Below, piece after piece: positions 36,731 through 46,799 of a DNA stretch of 64,000 bases. Both the position numbers and the translations under genes were made by a program. Within the stretch, counting starts at the first letter, position 1, and each line of letters starts with the position of its first letter. The notes under the pieces are model-generated. The model worked only from the letters and a program-made list of their open reading frames with translations, did not search any database and was not told the origin of the DNA. The DNA comes from Tepidanaerobacter acetatoxydans Re1 (GTDB taxonomy: Bacteria; Bacillota; Thermosediminibacteria; Thermosediminibacterales; Tepidanaerobacteraceae): positions 1,780,516-1,844,515 of the forward strand of contig NC_019954.2 of the NCBI RefSeq assembly GCF_000328765.2, read 5' to 3'.

Positions 36731-38003
36731 GTTTTATTTCCTCCCTGTATTTTTTAATTTGCTCCTTAATTTCTTGTTTATTTTCATATGGAACATATAT
36801 TCTAATTTGCTTATTCGGAACAAGATTTCTTGCTATGCTTGAGTACTGAGAAAGAGGTGCATACTTAGAATCGCCTTTTTCTTCGGATATAAGTATATCT
36901 TCATCGCCAACTTTATACCATGATTTTTCTGCCGTATCTATAAAACCGATTTTGTCTTTGAACTCTTCAGATATAGCTTCAAATTCTTTAAGATCCTCAA
37001 TACTGGGAACTTCTTTTGTTTCGTATGCACGTCGATAGTGCAGCCTGTTAAGTATTATTTCTCCGTGCAGACCCGCTTTTCCTTCTTTTATTAAGCCTCC
37101 TACCTTCCAATCATCCCAATCCAAATATTCATCTAGATTGTCCCTAGTTGGCGGTACAAATGTATCTTTTTTAGTTTCGGATTTTAGTAAAGTTTTTATC
37201 GCTTCGGAAATGTGATTGTCATAAGCTCTTCTAGTATGATGGAAATAAACCTGTGTAAACATCTGATATCGTGCAATAATTAATCCTTCTGCTGCGTGCC
37301 AACCGCTTTTATTGATTCCTATGGAAAAATTATCTGTTTCAGGTTCATTTATAACCGTTAAAGTTCTTAATATTCTCTTTAAATCATATCTACCATAGTT
37401 CACGCCTGCATGATAAGAATCTCTTAACAAATAATCTGCTCTATCTGCATCTAATTGACCGCTGATTAAATGTCTCCAAAATGCTCTTTCAGATGATGTA
37501 GGCCCTTTTGTCAGTATATCACAAACTTCATCGGCAGTAATTTTTAGGTCATTAAATTTAGATTCGTCTATATATCTTCTAAATTTATTTTTTATTATAG
37601 CAGCAGAATAATCTTCATGTTCATAATGATCTTTTGCTGAATCAGGTTTTAAAGGCATCAATTCTTCAGCTGCATGTGAAAAAGGCGGGTGGCCTATATC
37701 ATGCAAAAGACCGGCAAGCCTTATTAAAATTCTTTCTCTTTCCAACCCTGATTCTGTATAGTTTAACTTATTCCTTAAAAAATCCATCTCATTTTTTACT
37801 ATATTGTCAAACATTTGTGTTGCCACATGCATAACGCCTAGTGAATGTTCAAACCTTGTATGATTTGTAGCCGGATATACCATATCAGATAATGACAATT
37901 GCTTTATGCGTCTAAGTCTCTGAAACTCCGGCTGATTTATTATAGTTTTCTCCAACTCATTAATCTCTATAAATCCATGGATTGGGTCCCTAATGTAATA
38001 CAT
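36714..38003 (-). CDS. HD-domain phosphohydrolase, YwfO-like (dNTPase/SAMHD1 family)
   Basis: A 429-residue HD protein with intact metal-site motifs: RFEHSLGVMH (first His), LLHDIGHPPFSHAAE (HD), and a later Asp in QLDADRADYLLRDSYH. The N-terminal IRDPIHGFI is typical of the YwfO/dGTPase-like group, which hydrolyses dNTPs. Start behind AGGAGGTTTTA. Overlaps the YwgA-like gene, with which it forms a conserved pair; neither has an obvious role in glycan synthesis. Confidence 0.88.
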   Translation of the reverse strand: MYYIRDPIHGFIEINELEKTIINQPEFQRLRRIKQLSLSDMVYPATNHTRFEHSLGVMHVATQMFDNIVKNEMDFLRNKLNYTESGLERERILIRLAGLLHDIGHPPFSHAAEELMPLKPDSAKDHYEHEDYSAAIIKNKFRRYIDESKFNDLKITADEVCDILTKGPTSSERAFWRHLISGQLDADRADYLLRDSYHAGVNYGRYDLKRILRTLTVINEPETDNFSIGINKSGWHAAEGLIIARYQMFTQVYFHHTRRAYDNHISEAIKTLLKSETKKDTFVPPTRDNLDEYLDWDDWKVGGLIKEGKAGLHGEIILNRLHYRRAYETKEVPSIEDLKEFEAISEEFKDKIGFIDTAEKSWYKVGDEDILISEEKGDSKYAPLSQYSSIARNLVPNKQIRIYVPYENKQEIKEQIKKYREEIKHDKRI

Positions 38004-38159
38004 TAAAACCTCCTGATTTTATCTTTTCTTAGATTGCGCCCGGGCGATGAACAAAACGATGGAAGTGTACAGTGCTTAGCTAGGATAGATATAAACATTT
38101 AACCATTTTAAATTCTTGCGTAGTTATTTAATAATACAATATTAACACAAATCTTTTAG

Positions 38160-39332
38160 TTACGATTTAAATCTACTAAATACCTTTTTCAATGCTCTTA
38201 CAACGTCGTCCCCTAAAATGTTAGCGATTCTTGCTTTAAGAGGGTATTTACAATATTTATTCTTTAGCTGTTCAACTGTGCCAACATCATTTAATATAAG
38301 TTTTCTGCTATCTGGCATTATACTAGGCTCGATAATATTAGAATTTGTTGAAGTTGCTTCTTGTAATGGGCGTTCTAACCAATTTAGATTTAATTTAATA
38401 TTTTCGAAATAATATGTACCCTTACTATTGTTTAGGAGAACTACAGAAACACCATTATAATAATCTCTTTTGCTGATTTGATTTCTATCTATACCCACGA
38501 AATCTCCTATCGTAATATCTCCGACTCTTGGCAATTTAGCATATTTACAGCTATAACAACTTTTACGATAAATTGCTCTTTGTAAATAGCAAGTCATATA
38601 TGAATCTTTAATCGCTGGTATGTATACAGGAGGCCTTGTTGTAAACGAAAGCCTTGTTGTATAGTTTCGTCTTCCATTTCTTTTGTTTCTAAATGATACT
38701 CCAATTACTTTATCTTTATATTTGTTATTCATTTCATTAATGTATTTATCAAAAAATTTTTTTGAACCTACGCCATGACATACAAGATCTATTGTAATTA
38801 AGTTTTTATATTCTTCATCTTTTAAATAAGTATACACACCAGCTACTTGACAGGGACAACCTACGAACAAGACTTTTTTCCCTTTATTGAGAAACACCTT
38901 TATTTTCCGATATATATTATGTGTTTCACTTTGAACATACTTGGATCCATACATTTCTTCAAGTTCTTCAAAGTTTTCAGCAATTGTATGATAGATATTT
39001 AGGTTTTTATCCATTACGCACCCTACAACTACGCCATCTTCCTTCAATATATCCTCAGCTATAGCTGCAAAAGCTCCCCCTGAGCTACTCTTTTTTAATA
39101 TATCTTGGTTTTTATTCCAGCAACCAATCGTAATCGGTTCTTTGCAATTATTATTTGTTAATTCATTTAAAGATGGACAATTTTCTCTGCATTTATTGCA
39201 CTTAATGCATTGTTGCTCATCTATTATCGGAAAGATAAAACCTTCGCTATCATATTTCATTGTTATACATTTTACCGGACAAACATTATAACAAACTCCG
39301 CACCCGGTACAAACGTCTTTATCACAAATCAT
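38160..39332 (-). CDS. Coenzyme F420 hydrogenase/dehydrogenase beta-subunit family protein with two 4Fe-4S sites
   Basis: A 390-residue iron-sulfur protein. Ferredoxin motifs CTGCGVCYNVCPVKC (residues 8-22) and CIKCNKCRENCPS near residue 41, then the FrhB domain with SSSGGAFAAIAEDIL. This family is regularly found beside polysaccharide pyruvyl transferases in exopolysaccharide clusters, as here, and is thought to reduce a sugar or sugar precursor; the reaction is unproven. Confidence 0.88.
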   Translation of the reverse strand: MICDKDVCTGCGVCYNVCPVKCITMKYDSEGFIFPIIDEQQCIKCNKCRENCPSLNELTNNNCKEPITIGCWNKNQDILKKSSSGGAFAAIAEDILKEDGVVVGCVMDKNLNIYHTIAENFEELEEMYGSKYVQSETHNIYRKIKVFLNKGKKVLFVGCPCQVAGVYTYLKDEEYKNLITIDLVCHGVGSKKFFDKYINEMNNKYKDKVIGVSFRNKRNGRRNYTTRLSFTTRPPVYIPAIKDSYMTCYLQRAIYRKSCYSCKYAKLPRVGDITIGDFVGIDRNQISKRDYYNGVSVVLLNNSKGTYYFENIKLNLNWLERPLQEATSTNSNIIEPSIMPDSRKLILNDVGTVEQLKNKYCKYPLKARIANILGDDVVRALKKVFSRFKS

Positions 39333-39345
39333 TTTGTCACCTTCT

Positions 39346-40569
39346 CTAGTTTTGCTTCCCAGAAAAATTATATCTTATATTTGATTTAGAGTCTGAATAT
39401 ATTAAAAAGAACATAAGTACTGATGTAATATTGAATAATGTATTAGTGCCTATACACATTACCAATAGTAATAAAGTCATTGCCTTTCCTATTTTTTGCG
39501 TTTTTAAATACGTTAATAACATTACAACAGAAAATACAACTAGACCGACTAAGCCAAAGGATATAATTAGCTCTCCATAACTTGGTAGATAACCTACTGA
39601 AACCCACTTGCCTTGTCCGAATAATAATTGATCCCACGATAACCTACCATCAAAAAATATTTTATAGTTTTGTATCCTGCCTGTAACAGATGTGCCTAAA
39701 GTCCCATCATTAGAAATAATTCTATTTGAAACTCTTTGCCAATAGTCCGAAGAAATAAAAAGATATACACAAGGTATAGCTATAATTATTAAATTGACGA
39801 ATTTAAATGATATTTTTTTTAATTCCGTAATAATTGGTTTCCACCAACATAAAAATTGCATCAGTATGCCAGTAGTAGTTCCTGCTAAGAATATACTAGC
39901 TGTAATTAGTATAGCAGAACTATATTTAGTTAAATATTTCTCGTTTTTATTATTTAATATTAAATATAGAATCGGAATTTGATATGCGGCAAAATACGCC
40001 GGTTCGAGAAATACACTTCTTGGTCTATACAAAACAGCTCCTGTTTGATACATGCTAATATTATATTTTGAAGTGATTGCACTTATATCGTCAAATGTTG
40101 GCAAGCCAAATAAGTTGACTGGCAGAACGGTTGAAAAAAAATTATATGAAAAATATTGTGCTATACAATATAATGCAAACAATATGGCCAGTTTCTTATA
40201 TATCTTATACCCATAATCATAATTAAAATAATATTTTGCACCATTCATAGCAAAATACAAATATAATAGATATCTCGATACTCCTAACAGCCCCTCACTT
40301 AATTCATAGGGCTTAATCATCCAAAAGATTAAAGAATGGATAATAATAAAAATCATATATAATAACAACGGTGTAGCTATGATATTGAGTAGATTTATCT
40401 TTTTATTTAAAAAGATGTCTGTAGTAATTAATAAAACACCCAAAATAAGCAGTATATCCCCAAATGTAATCCCCTCAACATATGCTGCATATGTTGATAA
40501 AGGCATGAATAATAAGACTATCCACGTTATAAATTTGCTTAGTCTACTACAATTATCTTTTTCATGCAT
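39346..40569 (-). CDS. O-antigen/exopolysaccharide polymerase (Wzy-like)
   Basis: About 407 residues with ten or more membrane segments and a large loop before the last ones (YKIFFDGRLSWDQLLFGQGKW), typical of Wzy proteins. The ATG behind AAGGAATCATTC was chosen; a GTG or ATG about 45-50 nt upstream, overlapping the end of the preceding gene, is possible. Very AT-rich. Expected to polymerise the repeat unit after flipping. Confidence 0.82.
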   Translation of the reverse strand: MHEKDNCSRLSKFITWIVLLFMPLSTYAAYVEGITFGDILLILGVLLITTDIFLNKKINLLNIIATPLLLYMIFIIIHSLIFWMIKPYELSEGLLGVSRYLLYLYFAMNGAKYYFNYDYGYKIYKKLAILFALYCIAQYFSYNFFSTVLPVNLFGLPTFDDISAITSKYNISMYQTGAVLYRPRSVFLEPAYFAAYQIPILYLILNNKNEKYLTKYSSAILITASIFLAGTTTGILMQFLCWWKPIITELKKISFKFVNLIIIAIPCVYLFISSDYWQRVSNRIISNDGTLGTSVTGRIQNYKIFFDGRLSWDQLLFGQGKWVSVGYLPSYGELIISFGLVGLVVFSVVMLLTYLKTQKIGKAMTLLLLVMCIGTNTLFNITSVLMFFLIYSDSKSNIRYNFSGKQN

Positions 40570-40621
40570 GAATGATTCCTTATTAGTTAATTTATTTTTG
40601 TATACAGAATTCATAGGCACT

Positions 40622-41737
40622 TCACAGATTCTCCTCATTAGATTTAATAGCTGATTCTAATGAACTCCTGAGATATTGCAAGGAATCTTCTCTTTTTCTC
40701 TTTAATTTAATATTAATGTCTTCATAATTTATATTTTTCTTTATTATTAATTCTAAGCTATTATTATCAGTAACTAATCGATCATTCAAACCAAATTCAT
40801 TTAAAATACTATATATTCGTGAATTTTGTGTTTCTTTGTATGAATCTGGAAATCTTTTAAATACAGCAAACTGTTTACAAAAGTTTAGACTAAATGCAAC
40901 GCCGTGAAATGAATCTGTAACAACATAATCAGCATATCTAATTAAATTAAGAAATTCAAAAAAATCAACATTTTTTGACGTTTTATCATATCTATTTAGT
41001 AATGTTGGCGTTATGACTTCAATATTAAGTTTATTAGAAAGTTCTGCGATTATTTTGTAATGCTTGTCGTTTTTTGTCAATAAATAACAAAATATGTACA
41101 TCTTATTTTTTAATTCATAGTCATCGGATAATTTGTTTTCCCATTCGTGTTTATCTACAAGCAGAGTAGGATCAAGAACCACCTTTGCATCCCTTCCAGT
41201 AATATTTTTTATCAACTCAGCACCTTGAGTTTCCCGTATAGACAAATACTTTATTCCTTTTACATAATCGCAAAACACACTTTGTAAATTTTTATCAATA
41301 TAATCTCTTGCTATACTCGGCGCATAAGCTATTCTTTTGCTTTCATTAATAAACTGCAAATAATAAAATGGATTTATTTCACCGCTAGAATTATTCCAGA
41401 TTTGATCACTTCCGCAAATAACAGCATCATATTTTAATGACTTAGATTTGAGTTGTTCGTAGGAATCATATTTTTCACTGATGATTAGGTGAGATTTGAT
41501 CCAATCATCCATTTTTTTCCATGTTTCATAAACGTTTCTATCAAAAAGATATAAATATATTCTTTTTAATATTTCCTTTATTCTCTTACTAATTTTTTGT
41601 CTTTCCGGGTTAAAATTTATGAATTCACTACTGTACCCCATTTTTTGCAATATAATTTGCGATGCATAAGCTTGCAAAGTGCTTCCGTAATTGTATCCTC
41701 TGTCATACCAAGTAACTATCCCTATCTTTTTTACCAT
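40622..41737 (-). CDS. Polysaccharide pyruvyl transferase family protein
   Basis: A 371-residue member of the CsaB/WcaK family: GIVTWYDRGYNYGSTLQAYA at the N-terminus, DAVICGSDQIWN near 110 and VVTDSFHGVAFSLNF near 285. These enzymes transfer pyruvate ketals from PEP to sugars. Pairs with the FrhB-like gene downstream. Confidence 0.9.
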   Translation of the reverse strand: MVKKIGIVTWYDRGYNYGSTLQAYASQIILQKMGYSSEFINFNPERQKISKRIKEILKRIYLYLFDRNVYETWKKMDDWIKSHLIISEKYDSYEQLKSKSLKYDAVICGSDQIWNNSSGEINPFYYLQFINESKRIAYAPSIARDYIDKNLQSVFCDYVKGIKYLSIRETQGAELIKNITGRDAKVVLDPTLLVDKHEWENKLSDDYELKNKMYIFCYLLTKNDKHYKIIAELSNKLNIEVITPTLLNRYDKTSKNVDFFEFLNLIRYADYVVTDSFHGVAFSLNFCKQFAVFKRFPDSYKETQNSRIYSILNEFGLNDRLVTDNNSLELIIKKNINYEDINIKLKRKREDSLQYLRSSLESAIKSNEENL

Positions 41738-41749
41738 TAATACCTTCCC

Positions 41750-42874
41750 CTATATTTTAGTAGTAGTTACCTCTAAGTAAAACCTTTCCATCTCTCTTGC
41801 ACTTTCCTTAATATCATATCCGGCTCGTTTAATATCTTCCGAATTGTTTTTTCTTATATAATTATTGCAGTAATGCAGGATTTTTTCTACCCATATTTTT
41901 TTGTCAGCTTTCAATGAAAGTTCTTCCACCGAATCGGTAACAAAAGCCTCTTGAGGAATTTTATCAGATAGGATGCATGGCAATCCGGCTGTTTGGGCCT
42001 CTATAGCTGCTATACCAAGTCCCTCTGATATTGATGGAAATACAAATACATCCATTGCCTGTAAATAATCATTGACATTCGAAACTGCTCCAGTCAATAT
42101 AACTTTGTCTTTTATGCCTAATCTTTCTATTTGTTTCTCTATTTGTGGTCTTAATTCTCCGTCACCTACAAGTAATAAGACAGAATTTCTATTTTTTATT
42201 TGAAGTTGATAAAAAATATCAATTAGAAACTTATGATTTTTAGGGTATGTAAAACTGCCTACATGCCCTACAACAAATTTATCTTTGATCCCAAGGCTTT
42301 TTCTTATGTTATTTCTATTAGATTCATTAAACACATATTTTTCAACGTCTATTGCATTTTTTACTATTTTGTAGTTATTTCCTGTTATCGCCCTTTTTCC
42401 AAACAACCAACTTCCTGCTTGATTCGAGCAAGCAAGTAAGTAATCAGCTTTACTTTTTATTGGGATTTGCATAATATTTTTTATAAGTTGTTCAATTTTA
42501 CTGCCTCTTGAAGCCGTGCTATGGCTATGCGCTATAGTTATCACCCCATAATTTTTAGCTATTGCAATATATATTGCAGCTGTGCTTACTATATGGCCAT
42601 GGAGGATTTTATATTCTGGATGATTTTTAAATAAAGTATCCCATTCTTTTTTATAAGAAAAATAGTTTTTACCTGTATATTTAGAAATACTAAAGATTCG
42701 TCCTCCCAATTCAGATATTTCATCATCATAATCGCATTTTTTACTTGTATGCTTTACAAAATCGAATTGAAACTTGGAACGGTCAATATTTCTATACAGG
42801 TTCATAATCATGGTTTCTGCACCACCACGATTTAAATTGCCTACAATATGTAATATCCTGATTTGTTCCTTCAT
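41750..42874 (-). CDS. Glycosyltransferase, GT4/GT1 family
   Basis: A 374-residue GT-B enzyme: HIVGNLNRGGAETMIMNLYR, acceptor-side HGHIVSTAAIYIA, GHVGSFTYPKNHKFLID, and the donor-binding SISEGLGIAAIEAQTAGLPC with the EX7E pattern. Cytoplasmic; adds a sugar to the lipid-linked unit. Linkage unknown. Confidence 0.92.
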   Translation of the reverse strand: MKEQIRILHIVGNLNRGGAETMIMNLYRNIDRSKFQFDFVKHTSKKCDYDDEISELGGRIFSISKYTGKNYFSYKKEWDTLFKNHPEYKILHGHIVSTAAIYIAIAKNYGVITIAHSHSTASRGSKIEQLIKNIMQIPIKSKADYLLACSNQAGSWLFGKRAITGNNYKIVKNAIDVEKYVFNESNRNNIRKSLGIKDKFVVGHVGSFTYPKNHKFLIDIFYQLQIKNRNSVLLLVGDGELRPQIEKQIERLGIKDKVILTGAVSNVNDYLQAMDVFVFPSISEGLGIAAIEAQTAGLPCILSDKIPQEAFVTDSVEELSLKADKKIWVEKILHYCNNYIRKNNSEDIKRAGYDIKESAREMERFYLEVTTTKI

Positions 42875-42876
42875 TT

Positions 42877-43611
42877 TTATTTACCTTTCAGTTTAACTCT
42901 TAAAGATTTTAGTGAAAAATACGACTTTCTTAATATTTTGTCATAAGCATCGAGCTTACGATCTTTAAATAATAATTCTTTAAAGTCGGCAAACCTATCT
43001 CTATTTTCTTCTATAAAGAAATCTAACCTTTTAAAATTATTGTCTTTCATATTGTTGGGATGATAACAAAATGTTACGACTTTAAATGGTAGTTTCTGAA
43101 CATGGCCGGATTGTTGCGGTATAAAATAAAAATCTCCGCTTTTATAAATGTCATTTGCAATTGTATCACTTACTATTCTTATATTACTCTCTACTTTTAG
43201 CGCCTCAAGCGTATTCATGTCAAAAGTGTGAAATGGTGCAAAGAAAACTTCCGGATTTATATTATACTTCTTAAAGATTTTAATGCCATTAGCAATTTTA
43301 TCCCTTTGTTCGTTTAATGAAACGCCGGCAAATTCGGAACGCAAATTAACAGGATTAACTCCGCCATCGTCGGTCAAATGAACATGATTATAGCCATGTA
43401 ATGCAATTGTCCAGCCTTTCTCCTGCCATTTTTTAACTTTATTCCAAAATCCTGTATCTCTCTTATACTTATTTATTAAATTATTATCTTGGTTATTTGG
43501 GATAACGCCTACTATAGGCTTTATGTTGTGAAGATCTAATATTTGCTCCATCTTATCCCATCTTGTGATATCCATATATTCCGAAGCATCATCTAATCTT
43601 ATCAAATACAT
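42877..43611 (-). CDS. Polysaccharide deacetylase-like protein (DUF2334 type)
   Basis: A 244-residue NodB-fold protein with the N-terminal LIRLDDASEYM metal-site pair of Asps, GYNHVHL for the His ligands and FAPFHTFD. No signal peptide, so it probably acts on a cytoplasmic lipid-linked or nucleotide sugar. Directly upstream of the FemAB-like transferase; together they could remove an acetyl group and install another acyl. Confidence 0.82.
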   Translation of the reverse strand: MYLIRLDDASEYMDITRWDKMEQILDLHNIKPIVGVIPNNQDNNLINKYKRDTGFWNKVKKWQEKGWTIALHGYNHVHLTDDGGVNPVNLRSEFAGVSLNEQRDKIANGIKIFKKYNINPEVFFAPFHTFDMNTLEALKVESNIRIVSDTIANDIYKSGDFYFIPQQSGHVQKLPFKVVTFCYHPNNMKDNNFKRLDFFIEENRDRFADFKELLFKDRKLDAYDKILRKSYFSLKSLRVKLKGK

Positions 43612-43614
43612 ATT

Positions 43615-44391
43615 TTAGCTCCTTTTTAGCTTCATCATTGAAATAGCCAACTTTCCAATTAAGCTTTTACCAAAAATTATATTGTAATAGGTATGTTCTT
43701 TCCCTCCGAAACCTTTTTTAAATTTATCAATACCGTTTAGATTTTCAATGCTGCTTATACCCCCCCAATCCAATACTTCGATCTTATGTTTATGTAAGTA
43801 TTGGATATCATGCCAATGCAAGTATTTATTGGCTCTTCCCGCAAAGTTGGGATCTAAGTCTTTTGTTCTAAAATTAGATACAGAATAAAGCAGCCTTGCA
43901 ATCCTATTATCATATAAATAAACATGTTGTGCATAACTCTGTTTATCTTTGAGAGCTTTAGTAAGTAAAACATTCCCATTTGCAATATACTGCTGCATTG
44001 CAGGCTCATTGTAAGAATTCACAATTCCTTTAAGTTTTACAAAATTAGTATATTCCATTTTGAACGATGCCAGTATATCAGGGTCATCTTTCAAATCTTC
44101 CGAAAGATAAGAAATACAATTTACTCCTTCCTTACCAGCTCGATTAATCTCGTATCTGTAATTTTTGTTAAACTCTTTAAATATTTCTTCCGGTTCTGCC
44201 TTTAAGTCTGTTATTAACGAAAATTGTTTATTGATAATGGCATTTTTGCGGTTAGTATCCAAAACTGATTTATCTATTCCGTGAAGAAAGATAAAATCGC
44301 CTCTGCTCCTATCTACTATAACTTCTATATCCTTACAAAACCATACTGCATTTATTTTAAAATATTTCTTTTTATATGTTACATTGATCAT
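43615..44391 (-). CDS. FemAB/GNAT-like acyl- or aminoacyltransferase
   Basis: About 258 residues. The C-terminal pattern [24 protein letters not shown] is characteristic of the FemA/B and related transferase fold. Start behind GGAGGCAGAA; the ATG 12 nt earlier lies within the ribosome site. It overlaps the epimerase gene by 20 nt. FemAB-type proteins form amide bonds on amino sugars or peptides, so it may decorate the glycan. Confidence 0.78.
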   Translation of the reverse strand: MINVTYKKKYFKINAVWFCKDIEVIVDRSRGDFIFLHGIDKSVLDTNRKNAIINKQFSLITDLKAEPEEIFKEFNKNYRYEINRAGKEGVNCISYLSEDLKDDPDILASFKMEYTNFVKLKGIVNSYNEPAMQQYIANGNVLLTKALKDKQSYAQHVYLYDNRIARLLYSVSNFRTKDLDPNFAGRANKYLHWHDIQYLHKHKIEVLDWGGISSIENLNGIDKFKKGFGGKEHTYYNIIFGKSLIGKLAISMMKLKRS

Positions 44392-45433
44392 TTCTGCCTC
44401 CATAATATTCCCTATACCACTCCACGAATTTCCTTATTCCCTCATCTACGCTAGTATTTGGTTTAAACCCTACATCTCTTACAAGATCATCTACATCTGC
44501 ATAGGTTTTGGGAACATCTCCTGCCTGTAGGGGTAAATATTCTTTCTTGGCTTTCTTGCCTAAATGTCTTTCCAATATTTCGATAAACTCTATAAGTTTC
44601 ACCGGATGGTTATTTCCTATGTTGTATATCTTATATGGTGCAAAGCTTGTACTTGGATTTGGGTTGAGTCTATTAAAGTTTTCATTTAGTTTAGGTGGAT
44701 TAGATATAACCCTTATTACTCCCTCAATAATATCATCTACATATGTAAAATCTCTCTCCATCTTCCCATAGTTAAATACTTTTATAGGTTCATCATTGAG
44801 TATAGCTTTAGTAAATAGAAATAATGCCATATCAGGCCTACCCCATGGACCGTAAACTGTAAAAAATCGGAGTCCTGTTGTAGGTATTCCATATAAATGA
44901 CTATACGTATGAGCCATTAGTTCATTTGACTTTTTGGTTGCCGCATACAAGCTAATAGGATGGTCAACGTTATCGCTCGTTGAAAACGGCATTTTTTCAT
45001 TTGAACCATATACACTGCTTGATGAAGCGTATACTAAATGTTCTACTTTATTATATCTGCAAGCCTCTAATATGTTCATAAACCCGACTATATTTGACTG
45101 AATATATGCATAGGGATTTTTTAAACTATACCTCACACCGGCTTGTGCTGCAAGGTTAACTACTATATTTATTTTATATTCCTTAAAAACTTTATCTATT
45201 GCATCTTTATCTTCTAAATTTGCATATATAAACTGAAAATTGCCGTCTTGCTTTAATATATCTAATCTTGCTCTTTTTAAGTTTACATCGTAGTAATCGT
45301 TTAAATTATCCAATCCTATAACTTGACAGTCTTCTTTAAGTAACCTCTTAGATAAATGAAAACCTATAAATCCTGCTGCACCTGTTACAAAATATCTTTT
45401 GTTTTTATCTAGCTTATTATAGTCTGCCTTCAC
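44372..45433 (-). CDS. NAD-dependent epimerase, UDP-glucuronate 4-epimerase-like (CapI family)
   Basis: A 353-residue extended [38 protein letters not shown] (CapI-type), catalytic [12 protein letters not shown] start with its ribosome site inside the end of the preceding dehydrogenase gene. It would convert a UDP-uronate to the galacto form after the dehydrogenase acts. Confidence 0.9.
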   Translation of the reverse strand: MKADYNKLDKNKRYFVTGAAGFIGFHLSKRLLKEDCQVIGLDNLNDYYDVNLKRARLDILKQDGNFQFIYANLEDKDAIDKVFKEYKINIVVNLAAQAGVRYSLKNPYAYIQSNIVGFMNILEACRYNKVEHLVYASSSSVYGSNEKMPFSTSDNVDHPISLYAATKKSNELMAHTYSHLYGIPTTGLRFFTVYGPWGRPDMALFLFTKAILNDEPIKVFNYGKMERDFTYVDDIIEGVIRVISNPPKLNENFNRLNPNPSTSFAPYKIYNIGNNHPVKLIEFIEILERHLGKKAKKEYLPLQAGDVPKTYADVDDLVRDVGFKPNTSVDEGIRKFVEWYREYYGGRNDQCNI

Positions 45434-45434
45434 T

Positions 45435-46799
45435 TTAAAGCCTCCAATACTGGAAGTTCATATCTTCTGCTTCTTTTTTATCAAATATTCCTTTTATGTC
45501 AATTAAAACATATTTATTATTGAAATTACTATCATGAACCTCTGTTGTTGTATCTCTATGCCCATTCCATCTTTGATTAAATATCTTTTTAATATCTTCC
45601 AGTCTTATGGATTTAAATTCATTATGCGGCACGGCAAACACCGCTGCATCTATATCACTTATTTCTTCAAAATTACACAATTCTATTCCATAAGTATTCC
45701 ATAATTCGTCTTTGTCTGCAACCGGATCTATAACTTTTGTTTCTATCCCATACTCTTTAAGTTCATTAATTATGTCAACTACTTTTGTATTTCTTACATC
45801 AGGGCAATTTTCCTTAAATGTTATTCCGAATACAGCAACTGTTGAGCCTTTAACTTGTTTGTCAGCCTTTATCATACTTTTTACAGCATTCTCGGCAACA
45901 TATTTACCCATATCATCATTTATCTTTCTACCGGCAAGGATGATTTGGGAATGGTACCCTATTTGCTCTGCTTTGTATGTCAGATAATACGGATCTACTC
46001 CTATACAGTGGCCTCCTACAAGACCAGGATTGAAATTTAAAAAGTTCCATTTTGTTCCTGCGGCCTCTAATACTGCCTTTGTATCTATTCCCATTTTGTT
46101 AAAAATAATGGAAAGTTCATTCATGAAAGCTATGTTTATATCTCTTTGAGAATTCTCTATGACTTTTGCGGCCTCGGCAACTTTTATACTTTTAGCTCTA
46201 TATACACCGGCTTTTACTACCAGCTCATATACTTTAGCGATAGTTTCTAATGATTCTTCATCTATGCCTGACACGACCTTTACTATGGACTCCAGCCTGT
46301 GTACCTTATCTCCAGGATTAATTCTTTCGGGAGAGTAGCCGACTTTAAAGTCTACACCACCCTTTAACCCAGACTCTTGCTCTAATATCGGCACACAAAT
46401 ATCTTCTGTAACTCCGGGGTAAACCGTGGATTCATATACTACTATAGAACCATTAGTTAGATTTCTACCCAAAGTTTTACTGGCATTTATGACCGGTTTC
46501 AAATCTGGGGTCTTATCCGCATTAATAGGTGTTGGCACTGCTACGATATGAAACTTGCAATCCTTTAAATACTTTTCTTCCCATGTAAGTAATGCAGTTG
46601 TCTGTTTTATTGTTTCATCTCCAACTTCTTTTGTAATATCTATTCCATTTAAGTATTGACTCACCTTTTCTTTCGATATATCAAATCCCACTACATCTGC
46701 AACTTTTGCAAAGGAAATTGCAAGTGGTAGCCCAACATAACCTAGTCCCGTTACTGAGATTTTTTCTTTTTTATTTTTGATTGAATTATATAGATTCAT
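45435..46799 (-). CDS. Nucleotide-sugar C6 dehydrogenase, TviB/WbpO-like
   Basis: A 454-residue enzyme of the UDP-glucose/UDP-GlcNAc dehydrogenase family: NAD motif [16 protein letters not shown], catalytic cysteine in [18 protein letters not shown]-terminal [16 protein letters not shown]. The TviB-type sequence suggests a UDP-N-acetylhexosamine substrate, giving an aminouronic acid. Overlaps the preceding glycosyltransferase by 14 nt. Confidence 0.92.
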   Translation of the reverse strand: MNLYNSIKNKKEKISVTGLGYVGLPLAISFAKVADVVGFDISKEKVSQYLNGIDITKEVGDETIKQTTALLTWEEKYLKDCKFHIVAVPTPINADKTPDLKPVINASKTLGRNLTNGSIVVYESTVYPGVTEDICVPILEQESGLKGGVDFKVGYSPERINPGDKVHRLESIVKVVSGIDEESLETIAKVYELVVKAGVYRAKSIKVAEAAKVIENSQRDINIAFMNELSIIFNKMGIDTKAVLEAAGTKWNFLNFNPGLVGGHCIGVDPYYLTYKAEQIGYHSQIILAGRKINDDMGKYVAENAVKSMIKADKQVKGSTVAVFGITFKENCPDVRNTKVVDIINELKEYGIETKVIDPVADKDELWNTYGIELCNFEEISDIDAAVFAVPHNEFKSIRLEDIKKIFNQRWNGHRDTTTEVHDSNFNNKYVLIDIKGIFDKKEAEDMNFQYWRL

